A DNA stretch of 64,000 bases from Brevundimonas mediterranea (GCF_014196125.1 NZ_JACIDA010000001.1:1612001-1676000), one strand, 5' to 3'; numbered from the stretch's first letter, positions 25,505-34,219 are shown. Made by a program: numbers and translations. The notes: a model not told the origin generated them from the sequence alone.

Positions 25505-25864
25505 TCAGACCTGAGTCTGTCTCAACACCCGCTCCACCGGTTCGCCGCCCAGCGCGCCGGCCGAGGCATCGGCGAGCCAGATCTGGACCGCGACGATCGC
25601 ACGAAGATCGAGGCCGTCGGAGCGTCCCGCATCGGCGATGTTCTGGCGCACGACCTCAAGCAGACAGGCGGCCTCCGCAGCGTTCGCGGGCTGGTGGTTG
25701 AGCAGGCTGGTCTCCGCCTCGACCATCGGTCCGAGATCCAGGTCGGCCAGCAGATTGTCCTCGCTGCCCGACAGACCCGATCCGCCGAGCTTGTCGGCCA
25801 GTCGGGCCGTGTCGAACCAGGACCGGAAAAGCGGCATGAAGGTCTTCAGAGGTTGAGTATTCAC
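25505..25864 (-). CDS. Small acidic hypothetical protein, last gene of an uncharacterised cluster
   Basis: The 119-residue soluble protein has features MPLFRSWFDTARLADKLGG, DNLLADLDLGPMVEAETSLL and IADAGRSDGLDLRAIVAVQIWL. The start is a GTG at 25862-25864, nine bases after AAGGA. It is probably helical and has no recognised motif. It is the last of four close-packed minus-strand genes headed by a LuxR-type regulator at 27166. Function unknown. Confidence 0.65.
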   Translation of the reverse strand: MNTQPLKTFMPLFRSWFDTARLADKLGGSGLSGSEDNLLADLDLGPMVEAETSLLNHQPANAAEAACLLEVVRQNIADAGRSDGLDLRAIVAVQIWLADASAGALGGEPVERVLRQTQV

Positions 25865-25885
25865 GCTGTGATGTCCTTGTAGATT

Positions 25886-26335
25886 TCAGGCGAGGCGCGA
25901 CGTGGCGCTCAGGGATGTTTGAGGTCTGGCGTAGGGGGCCGAGGTCGCTTCCCAGACGCCGATCAGACCGAGGATCATGATCTCCACCCAGACCACCATC
26001 CGCGTCGTCACGATCGACCAAGTGAGGACGTCGGATCCAAACAGCGACGCGGCATGGGTGCCGAGCGCGAGAAGCTGAGCCCCGGCCGCGAACAGCAGCC
26101 ACCAGCGGTCGTAGCGAAGGCTGAGCCGGACGAACCAGGCCAGAAGACTGACGGAAACAACGGCGACCGCCCATCGGAATTGACCGATGACCAGATGATC
26201 GACCCAGCCGGAAGCCAGCTGCGCGACGAAAAGGCCTGCGGCAGCCTCGCGCTCCGGCCGACCGCCCTTCCAGATGAGCAGCCCCAGCGCCAGGATGGTC
26301 AGGGCCGTGCCGAAGATCCAGAGCGGCGAAGGCAT
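25886..26335 (-). CDS. Small multi-pass membrane protein, uncharacterised
   Basis: The 149-residue protein has about four hydrophobic segments: LWIFGTALTILALGLLIW near residue 5, EAAAGLFVAQLASGWVDHLV, WAVAVVSVSLLAWFVRLSL, and WSIVTTRMVVWVEIMILGLI near 105-125. The ATG at 26335 gives a start (MPSPLW) directly before the first helix; the frame upstream overlaps the neighbouring gene and is Arg/Trp-rich, so it is rejected. It lies 13 bases after the broken gene and 21 bases before the last cluster gene. No family recognised. Confidence 0.7.
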   Translation of the reverse strand: MPSPLWIFGTALTILALGLLIWKGGRPEREAAAGLFVAQLASGWVDHLVIGQFRWAVAVVSVSLLAWFVRLSLRYDRWWLLFAAGAQLLALGTHAASLFGSDVLTWSIVTTRMVVWVEIMILGLIGVWEATSAPYARPQTSLSATSRLA

Positions 26336-26348
26336 TCCGTCGGACCGA

Positions 26349-26691
26349 TCAGGCGGCCAGATGCAACACGCCGGACGACGCCGACGCCTGGGGTTTGCTC
26401 TTGTCTTCGCCCATGCCTTCCAGACGCCAGCCGATGGCGTGGTCGTCCGCCACCATCGACAGCCCCGCGTGGCCGGCGGCGACCGCCGCACGAACCGTCG
26501 TGAGTCGGTTCAGGCCGGTCACGATATCCTCCAGGGCCGCCTGACCGAACCTCGGCCGCCAGCCGCGCCTCGACCCGCCCCTCAAGCGCGGTCTGGATCA
26601 GCTTGCAGACCTCGATCATGGCCTGGTCGATCGCGTGTTCGGCGGTCCTGACCTGGCGAGCGACCTTCACCCCGACGTTCATGTTTCGCAT
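26349..26691 (-). pseudogene. Small conserved helical protein gene broken by a one-base frameshift
   Basis: From the ATG at 26691 (after GGAGG, eight bases) the frame reads RNMNVGVKVARQVRTAEHAI and IEVCKLIQTALEGRVEARLAAE. Just after this the coherent sequence continues in another frame as QAALEDIVTGLNRLTTVRAA, then GHAGLSMVADDHAIGWRLEG and a stop at 26349. Removing one A of the pair near 26548-26549 would join them as LAAEVGQAALEDIV and give about 113 residues, which fits a small family I recall from Caulobacterales. It could be a true mutation or a sequencing error. It is the second gene of the cluster. Confidence 0.65.
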
Positions 26692-26719
26692 TCTGCCGTC
26701 CTCCAAAAGGATCCCCGCG

Positions 26720-27166
26720 TCAGCGGGCCCATTCGGGAGCGATCCGGTCGAACAGGGAGGGAACCACCATGCCTGCCGTCACGATCCCGATGGCGAGCAA
26801 GAGGGCGACGGCGGCCCCCGCCACGATGACCGCCAGTCGTGCGCCGACGCCGCGAGGCGGAGCCGGCAAGGACCAGGCGGACCGAATGAGCGGGCCGTCG
26901 TCGTCCGATTGTCCGGCCGACGCCACATCAACAAGCCCGTCTTCCGCCGCTTCGGATATGAGTATCGGTTCCCCTGAGTAGCCGTTACTCAGCCGCCGCG
27001 CCGCCAGCCTGCGGTCAGAGACCTCCAGTTTGACATAGGCGCGATGCAGGTGATTGCCGACCGTGCGGGGGGAAATGCCCAATCGCGCAGCGATCTCCTT
27101 GTCCTCGAGGCCCAGGCCGGCCAGGCGAACGCACTCGATCTCTCTTGGCGACAGGCTTTCAGGCAT
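26720..27166 (-). CDS. Membrane-tethered LuxR-type (GerE) transcriptional regulator
   Basis: The 148-residue protein has a GerE/LuxR helix-turn-helix at its extreme N-terminus: SLSPREIECVRLAGLGLEDK, then EIAARLGISPRTVGNHLHRA and YVKLEVSDRRLAARRL. An acidic linker leads to one C-terminal transmembrane helix near residues 108-132 (RLAVIVAGAAVALLLAIGIV) and a short external tail. It has no receiver or autoinducer domain. DNA binding from the membrane is therefore likely. It heads a minus-strand cluster reaching 25505 and is divergent from metK. Confidence 0.82.
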   Translation of the reverse strand: MPESLSPREIECVRLAGLGLEDKEIAARLGISPRTVGNHLHRAYVKLEVSDRRLAARRLSNGYSGEPILISEAAEDGLVDVASAGQSDDDGPLIRSAWSLPAPPRGVGARLAVIVAGAAVALLLAIGIVTAGMVVPSLFDRIAPEWAR

Positions 27167-27256
27167 TCACGCGCTCCCCGCCTCGTCATAGCGGATTTCA
27201 CCGGCACGACCAGACACGGCGTGGTTCCTGCGAACCAAAGACGGGAAGATCACTTG

Positions 27257-27282
27257 AACATATAAGCATGTCTTTATATGTT
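27257..27282. promoter_or_regulatory. AT-rich palindrome upstream of metK, candidate operator
   Basis: Perfect nine-base arms AACATATAA (27257-27265) and TTATATGTT (27274-27282) flank an eight-base spacer. It lies 30 bases before the metK start and stands out in GC-rich DNA. Position and style fit a repressor site of the methionine/SAM cycle; ArsR-family SahR-like regulators bind AT-rich palindromes at such genes in proteobacteria. The binding protein is inferred, not shown. Confidence 0.6.
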
Positions 27283-27311
27283 TGCCGGGCTGACATTGAC
27301 AGGAGCCTCTT

Positions 27312-28517
27312 TTGGCCGCTCGTTCTTCCTTCCTCTTCACCTCGGAAAGCGTCTCCGAGGGCCACCCCGACAAGGTCGCCGACCGTATCTCGGATACGGT
27401 CGTCGACGCCTTCCTGTCGAAGGATCCCGAGGCCCGCGTGGCCTGCGAGACCCTGGTCACGACCCAGCGGATCGTCCTGGCCGGCGAGGTCCGCGCGACC
27501 CAGCCGGGCAACACCAAGGAACAGAACGAAGCCTTCACCCAGTCCATCATCGACAGCCTGGAGCCTCTGGTCCGCGCCGCGGTCAAGGACATCGGCTACG
27601 AGCAGGACGGTTTCCACTGGGAAACTGCGGAATACGCCTGCCACCTGCACGCCCAGTCGGCCGACATCGCCGTCGGCGTCGACTCGACCAATGAAAAGGA
27701 CGAGGGCGCCGGCGACCAGGGCATCATGTTCGGCTATGCGTCGAACGAGACGCCGGAGTTGATGCCGGCCACCCTCCAGTACAGTCACAACATCCTGAAA
27801 CGCTTGGCTGACGTCCGCCACGCGGGCGGCTCGCAACTGGAGCCGGACGCCAAGAGCCAGGTGACGATCGAATACGAGGGTGGCAAACCCAAGCGCGCCG
27901 CCTCCATCGTCCTGTCGACCCAGCACGCCAAGGGCCTGAGCTCGGAACAGGTCGCCGAGATCGTCAAACCCTATATTCTGGAAGTCCTGCCCGAGGGCTT
28001 CACCGACGAGAACACCGTCTGGCACATCAACCCGACCGGCATCTTCGAGATCGGCGGGCCGGACGGCGACGCCGGCCTGACCGGACGCAAGATCATCGTC
28101 GACACCTACGGCGGCGCAGCGCCCCACGGCGGCGGCGCCTTCTCGGGCAAGGATCCGACCAAGGTGGACCGTTCGGCCGCCTACGCCTGCCGCTACCTGG
28201 CCAAGAACGTGGTCGCCGCCGGTCTGGCCGACCGCTGCACCATCCAGATCTCCTACGCCATCGGCGTGGCCAAGCCCCAGTCGATCCACGTCGATCTGCA
28301 CGGCACCGGCAAGATCTCCGAAACCCTGCTGGAAGAGAAGCTGCTGGGCCTGATCGGCGGCGCCACCCCGCGCGCCATTCGTAGCCATCTGGGGCTGAAC
28401 AAGCCGATCTACGCCCGCACCACCGCCTACGGCCATTTCGGCCGCGAGCCGGACGCCGACGGTGGTTTCAGCTGGGAAAAGACCGATCTGGTCGATCAGT
28501 TGAAGGCGCTGGCCTAA
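27312..28517 (+). CDS. metK: S-adenosylmethionine synthetase
   Basis: The 401-residue protein starts [20 protein letters not shown], with the ATP-site [15 protein letters not shown]. It has [24 protein letters not shown], the P-loop-like [20 protein letters not shown] and the C-terminal [13 protein letters not shown]. It makes SAM from methionine and ATP. The start is a TTG at 27312-27314, six bases after AGGAG, and no ATG is near. An AT-rich palindrome upstream (27257-27282) is the likely control site; no SAM riboswitch structure was identified. Confidence 0.97.
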   Translation: MAARSSFLFTSESVSEGHPDKVADRISDTVVDAFLSKDPEARVACETLVTTQRIVLAGEVRATQPGNTKEQNEAFTQSIIDSLEPLVRAAVKDIGYEQDGFHWETAEYACHLHAQSADIAVGVDSTNEKDEGAGDQGIMFGYASNETPELMPATLQYSHNILKRLADVRHAGGSQLEPDAKSQVTIEYEGGKPKRAASIVLSTQHAKGLSSEQVAEIVKPYILEVLPEGFTDENTVWHINPTGIFEIGGPDGDAGLTGRKIIVDTYGGAAPHGGGAFSGKDPTKVDRSAAYACRYLAKNVVAAGLADRCTIQISYAIGVAKPQSIHVDLHGTGKISETLLEEKLLGLIGGATPRAIRSHLGLNKPIYARTTAYGHFGREPDADGGFSWEKTDLVDQLKALA

Positions 28518-28521
28518 TCGC

Positions 28522-29793
28522 TCAGGCGGCCTGATCGTCCAGGGTCAGGCCGCGCACGCCCGTCAGATTGGCGTCCGTGAGGTCCAGCTGACGGGTCTGG
28601 GCGCCGTGCAGGGTCGCCCGGCCAAGGTCCGCGCCGGTCATGACGGCCCGGCGCAGATCCGCGCCCGACAGATCCGCCCCCCTCAGCACCGCCCCGGTCA
28701 GGTCCGCCGACAGCAGCCTGTCGGCCGCGATCAGCAGGGGACCGAGCTGGGCGCCGCGCATGTCGGCGCCGTTCAGCTTGGCGTTCTTCAGTCGCGCCCC
28801 GCGCAGGTCGGCGCGATGGAGTTTGGCCGAACGCAGGTCGGCGTTCTCCAGGTGCGCGCCTTGCAGCTGCACCCCCTCCATATCCAGGCCGTAGAAGATG
28901 GCGCCCTTGGCCGACAGTGCGGTCAGGTTCAGGCCGGTGATCGACTTCAGAGGGCGCAGGTCCACGCCGTCGAACACCGAGGGCTGGCCCTCGCTTCCGC
29001 CCGTTTCGCACCAGCGAGCGTGTTCGCGCAGCATTTCGGCGGCCGGCATCCGGGCTACGGACTCGCCGACTGTACTCTTGTCCGTCAGGGCGCCTTCCAT
29101 ATTGGCGCCGTCGGCGCACCACATGGTCATCTTGCAGCCCACCAGAATGGCGTCGCGCATGTCGGCGCCGGACAGATTGGCGCCCGAGAGGTCTGCGCCC
29201 GCCAGGTCGGCGCCGCGGAAATCTGCCTGTTTCAGGTTGGCGCGGACCATCTTGCAGTCCTTCATCACCGCGCCGGAGAAGTCGGCCTTGATGGCGATGA
29301 CGCCCGACATCTTGGAGCGTTGCAGATTGGCGCCGGCCAGACAGGCTCCCGTCGCCTCGGTCTCCTCGCGCTGGCGCGGTTCGATGACCTTGAAGCCCAG
29401 TTTGGCGTCGGCGGCGGCGATAGTGCCCTCGCGCAGATCGGCCTCGAACAGGTCCGCGCCCGACAGATCGGCCCCGCGCAGGCAGGCGCCGCGAAGATCG
29501 GCGCGACGCAGGCTGGCGTCGGCCAGGACGGCGTCCTGCATGTCCGCGCCGAAGAAGTTGGCGTTGTCCAGCTTGGCCCCGGTCAGGTCGCAACCCTCAA
29601 GACAGGCGGCGGCGAAGTCGGCGTCGGCCAGGTTGCGCCCCTTCAGGCTCAGAAAGGAGATGTCGAGCCAGGCGAAGACCGCGCGGGCGCCGCCGGGGCG
29701 GGCCTGGAACAGACGGTCGTGCCGGGCGCAAACGAGGTCCAGCTCCGCCTGGGTCAGGCGTTTGCGTACAAGGGGTTCAGCAGCCTGGACCAT
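28522..29793 (-). CDS. Pentapeptide-repeat protein
   Basis: The 423-residue protein has long runs of A(D/N)LXX repeats, such as ADFAAACLEGCDLTGAKLDN, LRGADLSGADLFEADLRE, FRGADLAGADLSGANLSGAD and ADLRSAKLHRADLRGARLKN. They form at least two right-handed quadrilateral beta-helices, split by a non-repeat region near residues 215-265. The N-terminal 50 residues (QAELDLVCARHDRLFQARPG) are distinct. There is no signal peptide. Some pentapeptide proteins mimic DNA and inhibit gyrase, but nothing here shows that. It is convergent with metK, four bases apart. Confidence 0.9.
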   Translation of the reverse strand: MVQAAEPLVRKRLTQAELDLVCARHDRLFQARPGGARAVFAWLDISFLSLKGRNLADADFAAACLEGCDLTGAKLDNANFFGADMQDAVLADASLRRADLRGACLRGADLSGADLFEADLREGTIAAADAKLGFKVIEPRQREETEATGACLAGANLQRSKMSGVIAIKADFSGAVMKDCKMVRANLKQADFRGADLAGADLSGANLSGADMRDAILVGCKMTMWCADGANMEGALTDKSTVGESVARMPAAEMLREHARWCETGGSEGQPSVFDGVDLRPLKSITGLNLTALSAKGAIFYGLDMEGVQLQGAHLENADLRSAKLHRADLRGARLKNAKLNGADMRGAQLGPLLIAADRLLSADLTGAVLRGADLSGADLRRAVMTGADLGRATLHGAQTRQLDLTDANLTGVRGLTLDDQAA

Positions 29794-29846
29794 TCAGCCA
29801 GGTTAACCGCAACCGGCTTAAGAAAGCCTTGCGCAACAGGCGGTTG

Positions 29847-30476
29847 TCACTCGGTCAGCAGACCCTGGTCGCGAAGGGCGTCGGCCAGATCCCCCGCAGA
29901 GGTCCATAGGCGGGTGTAGCCCGCCTCGCCCAGCCGCTTCAGTTCGGTCACCAGATCGGCCTTAGCCGCAGCGACGAACCGACCGTCAAAGCCCAGGCCG
30001 TCCGTGCTGATCCGCACCATGGGCCGCCCCGTCTCCAATCGGTGCAGGAAGCCCTCGCACAGGGCCGCGCCCTCGTCGCACATCAGGCCGGTCTCGACCG
30101 TCAGACCCTTCGCGCGCAGACGTTCGGTGCCGCGCCCGGCGGCGAAGGGCGAAGGGTCCAGACAGGCGATGACGACCCGCTCCACCCTCGCCTCAGTCAG
30201 GAAATGGGCGCAGGATTGGCGGCCCGAGGACCGGGCGCCGCAGGGCTCCAGCGTGACATAGACGGTCGCGCCTTCGATCTCGGCCCCGGCGGCCGGCACG
30301 GCCTGTTCCTCGGCATGGGGACGCCCGCCCGGCGCCGTGGCGGCCTGGGCGATGATCCGACCGTCCTTGACGATGACGCAGCCCACGGCCGGGTTCGGCC
30401 AGGTCTCGCCCATGCGGGCGGTGGCCAGATCAATGGCCTGGGCCATGAAGGCGCGGTCGGCGTCGGTCCAGCTCAT
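29847..30476 (-). CDS. RibD-type riboflavin-pathway deaminase, without the reductase domain
   Basis: The 209-residue protein has the cytidine-deaminase-like zinc site HAEEQAVPAAG near residue 54 and EPCGARSSGRQSCAHFL near residue 77, together with TWPNPAVGCVIVKDGRIIAQ. These are the RibD deaminase motifs. Full RibD proteins are about 360 residues with a C-terminal reductase; here only about 60 residues follow the deaminase fold. It may deaminate the pyrimidine intermediate and rely on a separate reductase, or act on another base. Its ATG overlaps the gpmA stop (ATGA). Confidence 0.8.
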   Translation of the reverse strand: MSWTDADRAFMAQAIDLATARMGETWPNPAVGCVIVKDGRIIAQAATAPGGRPHAEEQAVPAAGAEIEGATVYVTLEPCGARSSGRQSCAHFLTEARVERVVIACLDPSPFAAGRGTERLRAKGLTVETGLMCDEGAALCEGFLHRLETGRPMVRISTDGLGFDGRFVAAAKADLVTELKRLGEAGYTRLWTSAGDLADALRDQGLLTE

Positions 30477-31186
30477 GCGACGGTCGGCAGCTCTTCGGCG
30501 CGGGCCGCGTCGAGATAACGGGCGGCGGTCGGCTTCAGATCGGCGTCCAGGTCGATCTCCAGCGGATTGCCCGTCGGAATCTCCACGCCCACGATCTTGT
30601 CGTCCGGCACGGCGAACAGGAGTTTGACGATGGCCCGTAGGGAGTTGCCGTGGGCGGCGATCAGCACGTCCTCGCCCGCCTTCAGGCGCGGGGCGATCTC
30701 GGCGTCCCAATAGGGTTCGACCCGCTCCAGCGTGGTCTTCAGGCTTTCGGTGTCCGGGATGGACTTGTCGGCGTAGCGGGGGTCGGCGTTGAAATCGAAC
30801 TCGCCGCCCGGCGCCAGCGGCGGCGGCGGCACGTCATAGCTGCGGCGCCAGATCTTGACCTGATCCTCGCCGTGCTTCTCGGCCGTCTCGGCCTTGTTCA
30901 GCCCGGTCAGACCGCCGTAGTGGCGCTCGTTCAGGCGCCAGTCCTCGATCACCGGGACATCGGTCAGACCCGCCGACTGCAGGGCCAGGGCGCCGGTGCG
31001 TTTGGCGCGGGTCAGAACCGAGGTGAACATGACCGCAGGGGTGAACCCGGCCTCGGCGATCAATTCGCCGCCGCGACGCGCCTGGGCCTCGCCTTCCGCC
31101 GTCAGATCGACATCGACCCAGCCGGTGAAACGGTTTTCAAGGTTCCACTGGCTCTGGCCATGGCGGAGCAGGATCAGGCGCGGCAT
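30473..31186 (-). CDS. gpmA: 2,3-bisphosphoglycerate-dependent phosphoglycerate mutase
   Basis: The 237-residue protein has the phospho-His motif LILLRHGQSQWNLENRFTGW near residue 9, DVDLTAEGEAQARRGG, the ERHYGGLTGLNKAETAEKHG block near 88, and the second catalytic His in VLIAAHGNSLRAIVKLL near 183. It interconverts 3- and 2-phosphoglycerate in glycolysis and gluconeogenesis. The ATG at 31186 is eight bases after GAGG. A TTG further upstream is possible but less likely. It is coupled to the RibD-type deaminase gene downstream. Confidence 0.96.
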   Translation of the reverse strand: MPRLILLRHGQSQWNLENRFTGWVDVDLTAEGEAQARRGGELIAEAGFTPAVMFTSVLTRAKRTGALALQSAGLTDVPVIEDWRLNERHYGGLTGLNKAETAEKHGEDQVKIWRRSYDVPPPPLAPGGEFDFNADPRYADKSIPDTESLKTTLERVEPYWDAEIAPRLKAGEDVLIAAHGNSLRAIVKLLFAVPDDKIVGVEIPTGNPLEIDLDADLKPTAARYLDAARAEELPTVA

Positions 31187-31333
31187 TCGATCAGTCCTCG
31201 GCAAAACAGTCTGTCCGGGTAAGCCGCAGTCATGAGCCGGTCAAGGCTTGCGCGCCCCGCCGTGTTGCAACGCACAGCCCAGCCGACGCGCGCTCGGCTT
31301 GTGGCGGCCTGGGGCGGCCGCTAGGCTGTCGCC

Positions 31334-31411
31334 ATGTCCGACCGTCTGTTCTTTCCCCTGGCCTTCGTCGCCATCGCCGTCCTGATCGCCCTTGCGGTGG
31401 TCTGGCCCTGA
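31334..31411 (+). CDS. 25-residue single-helix membrane peptide
   Basis: The frame starts MSDRLFFPLAFVAIAVLIAL and ends AVVWP before TGA. Almost the whole product is one transmembrane helix with a short charged N-terminus. I recall very similar short peptides (x-DRLFFPLA..., ending near VWPQ) in Caulobacter and Brevundimonas, so it looks like a conserved small gene rather than chance. It stands between gpmA and the TonB receptor, and both its neighbours are on the other strand. Role unknown. Confidence 0.6.
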   Translation: MSDRLFFPLAFVAIAVLIALAVVWP

Positions 31412-31464
31412 CAGGTCGGAGGGCCGACAGGGGGAACGGCGCGGGCCTCGCCCTGCCCCTCGGA

Positions 31465-34104
31465 TCAGTACAGGATCTTGCGCAGGTTGATCCGGAACAC
31501 CCGCCCCTGCGGGTCCAGGTAGTCGCGCTGATAATTGACCGGCGTCGCCCCGTCGCTGCTGGTGACAGACGTCCGGTCGTCGAAGATGTTCTGCACCCCC
31601 AGACCGACGCGTGATCCCTTCAGGAAGGGAAAACGTTCGACCCAGGCGGTGCGCTGGGTCAGATCGGCGAAGGCGAACAGGTTGACCGTCGTGCGGTCCG
31701 AAAAGTCCAGATCGGCCGACCCGGCGGTGTCGCCCTCGACCGTCGTGCCCGACCGCCAGTTGGCGTTGACGAAGGCGCCGAAGCCGTTCTTGAACAGGCC
31801 GGTCTGCACCTGGACCTCGTGACGCGACTGGCCGCCCGAGCCGGAGATGGAATCCCCGTCCAGCAGGTTCAGGGGCGCCAGGCCGTCGCGGATCACCACC
31901 TCGTCCTGGACGCGCCAGGTGTGCGTCAGGGAGAAGTTGAACATGCCCTGGCCGGGTTGCATGCCGGGGGCGGCGGAGCCCCGCAGCCGCCCGCCGCCTG
32001 GACCGCCTGGACCGCCCGGCCCGCCCGGGCCGCCCGGGCCGCCCGGGCCGCCGCCCATACGCATCGCCCCTCCAGGGGGCCGGCCGCCCGGCCCCCCAGG
32101 CCTCTGACCCATCATGGCCGGATTGGGCTTGCCGAACGGCTTGGAGAAGTTGAAGCCCCACTGGACGTCCTGCTGCTCCCGGCTGGCGAAGTTCAGCGGA
32201 CGGGCGTCGATGGACAGCAGGGCGCCAGGCACATTGGGATCGGCGCCGGGCTCGGCCGCTGCACGGGTGAACCGCTCCGGCAGGGCGGCCTCGAGGTCGG
32301 GGGTGATGGCGGGGAAGCTGGAAATCTCATCCTCGACCTCGGTGCGGGTATAGGCGAGATTCAGGCGCAGGTCGGTGGCAGAAAGCGGTTGCCAGTTGAC
32401 GCCCAGCTTCAGGATTCGACGGTTCTCCGCCTTCAAGTTCGGATCGCCGCCGGTGATCTGGACGACCTGGACGGTCTGGCCGGTCGAATAGTCGAAGACG
32501 GCGGTGTTCGGCGTCGAGATGGTGGGATCGTTCAGTTGCTGGATCGTCGGCGCCTTGTCCTCGTCCGAATAGTTAGCCGACAGGGACAGTCGGGCGACCG
32601 GCGACCAGTTCAGACCACCGCCCAGAGTCGAGACGCCGCCGAAATCCGACAGTTCCTGATAGGCCAGGTTCATATTGGCCGACAGATCGCCGATCCTGGG
32701 CAGGACGCCGCGATCCACGCTGGAGATCGGAAGGTCGAAATTGGCCTGCAGGCTGCCCAGGTCGCGCGACTGGGACCGGTCGGTCGTCACGCCCGAACGG
32801 ACGCTTTCGGAATCCAGGGACTGATGTTCGCCTCCGACCTTAAAGGTCGTGGTGACGCCCCCTGCCGGCAGTTCCCAGGCCGTGCCGTTGAACACCAGCT
32901 CGGCTTCCGCCGACTGGGAGATCGAATTGGCGGTGTCGCGGGCGGACGTCGTCACCGCGCCGGTCAGGTCGCCGAACGGGTTCACGGTCGTGTCGCCCGC
33001 CGTGATCGCGGCCTGCAGGGCGGCGGCGCTGACGCCGCGCCCCGTCGTGGTGTCTGTCTCGGTGCGGCTGTATTCGCCCGTGGCGGTCCAGCGCCAGTCG
33101 CCCAGATAGCCGTCAAACACCGTGCCCAGTTCCGCAGCGCGCGTATTGGTCTGGCGCTGCAGGGCGTCCGGCAGGCCGACGTAGCGATACAGATCGGCCG
33201 CCGCCCCGCCGGGCGACCAGGGATTGCCGGCCGGCAGACTCAGACTGAAGCCGGGCAGCCCCGAGTAGCTGCGGCTGCTGCTGTCCTCCAGGCTGCCACT
33301 CAGGGTCATGCCGACCTTGTCGTTCAGGTCGTGCTTGTAAGTCCCCGCGACCGACGCCTCGGCCGCGCGCGGCAGGAGGGTGCGGTAGGCGGTCCGCTCG
33401 CCGTTGTCGCCCGCCGAATCGACCCTGTTCGAGTCGGTGCGGTCGATATTGCGTTCGGTCTCGTACAACGCATTGCTGCTCTCGCCGTTGATGTCCAGCG
33501 ACCAGCGGTCGGCCCCGGCGATCTTGAGAAGGTTGTTCTCGCTGGCCGTCGTCGTCCGGCCGCCCTGGTCCGACCGGCTGACGTTGACCGAGGCGGTCAG
33601 CGAGCGGAAGTCGGCCTTCAGCACGATGTTCACGACGCGCTGGTTGGCGCTGTAGCCGTAGGACAGGGCCGTCTCTTCCGGCAGGACGTCGAACCGCTCG
33701 ATGGCCTCGGGCGGAATGCCGCGGATTTCACGGAAGCCGGAGATGCGACGGCCGTTGACCAGGAAGACCGGGGACCCGCCGCGCGCGCTGCGGGTCTGGG
33801 CCTCCAGCAGGGTCACCAGTTCGCCGATATTGGTGGCGCCGAAGGCCTGGATCTGGGCGGCGTCATACGAGACGATCGGTTCCTGTCCGCCCAGGGCCAC
33901 GCCGCGCTTGGCGGCCGTCACCTCGATGTCGGGCAGGACCGTCGTCACCTCTTCCTGCTGCAAAGGCTGGATATCGGCGGCGCTGGCGGTCGGAGCGAGT
34001 GCGAGCAGCATGAGCGCGGTCGGAGTCATGAAAACCGTGTTCCAGAATGTAGATTTCAGGCCCTTTGGGCGTGAAAAACATGGCTGGAAAGCGGCGGAAT
34101 TCAT
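31465..34104 (-). CDS. TonB-dependent outer-membrane receptor with Gly/Pro-rich insert
   Basis: The roughly 880-residue receptor has a signal peptide ending TALMLLALAPTASA. The plug domain has EVTAAKRGVALGGQ, FLVNGRRISGFREIRGIPPE and ERFDVLPEETALSYGYSANQ. The C-terminus is the outer-membrane type (DPQGRVFRINLRKILY). A low-complexity GGP repeat lies in a barrel loop near residues 688-715. The substrate is unknown. The start is uncertain: ATG at 34104 gives a signal with Lys/Arg, ATG at 34029 gives a very short n-region, and GTG at 34137 is also open. Confidence 0.9.
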   Translation of the reverse strand: MNSAAFQPCFSRPKGLKSTFWNTVFMTPTALMLLALAPTASAADIQPLQQEEVTTVLPDIEVTAAKRGVALGGQEPIVSYDAAQIQAFGATNIGELVTLLEAQTRSARGGSPVFLVNGRRISGFREIRGIPPEAIERFDVLPEETALSYGYSANQRVVNIVLKADFRSLTASVNVSRSDQGGRTTTASENNLLKIAGADRWSLDINGESSNALYETERNIDRTDSNRVDSAGDNGERTAYRTLLPRAAEASVAGTYKHDLNDKVGMTLSGSLEDSSSRSYSGLPGFSLSLPAGNPWSPGGAAADLYRYVGLPDALQRQTNTRAAELGTVFDGYLGDWRWTATGEYSRTETDTTTGRGVSAAALQAAITAGDTTVNPFGDLTGAVTTSARDTANSISQSAEAELVFNGTAWELPAGGVTTTFKVGGEHQSLDSESVRSGVTTDRSQSRDLGSLQANFDLPISSVDRGVLPRIGDLSANMNLAYQELSDFGGVSTLGGGLNWSPVARLSLSANYSDEDKAPTIQQLNDPTISTPNTAVFDYSTGQTVQVVQITGGDPNLKAENRRILKLGVNWQPLSATDLRLNLAYTRTEVEDEISSFPAITPDLEAALPERFTRAAAEPGADPNVPGALLSIDARPLNFASREQQDVQWGFNFSKPFGKPNPAMMGQRPGGPGGRPPGGAMRMGGGPGGPGGPGGPGGPGGPGGGRLRGSAAPGMQPGQGMFNFSLTHTWRVQDEVVIRDGLAPLNLLDGDSISGSGGQSRHEVQVQTGLFKNGFGAFVNANWRSGTTVEGDTAGSADLDFSDRTTVNLFAFADLTQRTAWVERFPFLKGSRVGLGVQNIFDDRTSVTSSDGATPVNYQRDYLDPQGRVFRINLRKILY
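31996..32054. repeat. GC-only short tandem repeat in the TonB receptor gene
   Basis: Repeated nine-base units of the type GGGCCGCCC encode the GGP-rich insert of the receptor. The repeat stays in frame. Confidence 0.85.
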
Positions 34105-34219
34105 GACGTTTTGGAAAGCGTTGCATGCACCCCACACAGCCTGAACTTGCGCGACGGAAACGGATCGACGGCGCGTTCAACAGGGTTGGACTCGGGTCTT
34201 GCTCGTCCGATGACAGGAC

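Noticed and set aside
27167-27311. SAM-type riboswitch before metK
   Set aside because: I could not find the conserved stems of SAM-I, SAM-II or SAM/SAH types; the only clear structure is the AT-rich palindrome, which looks like a protein site.
31819-34074. A 751-codon plus-strand frame opposite the TonB receptor
   Set aside because: It mirrors the receptor gene, has no start signal or recognisable domain, and is compositionally a shadow.
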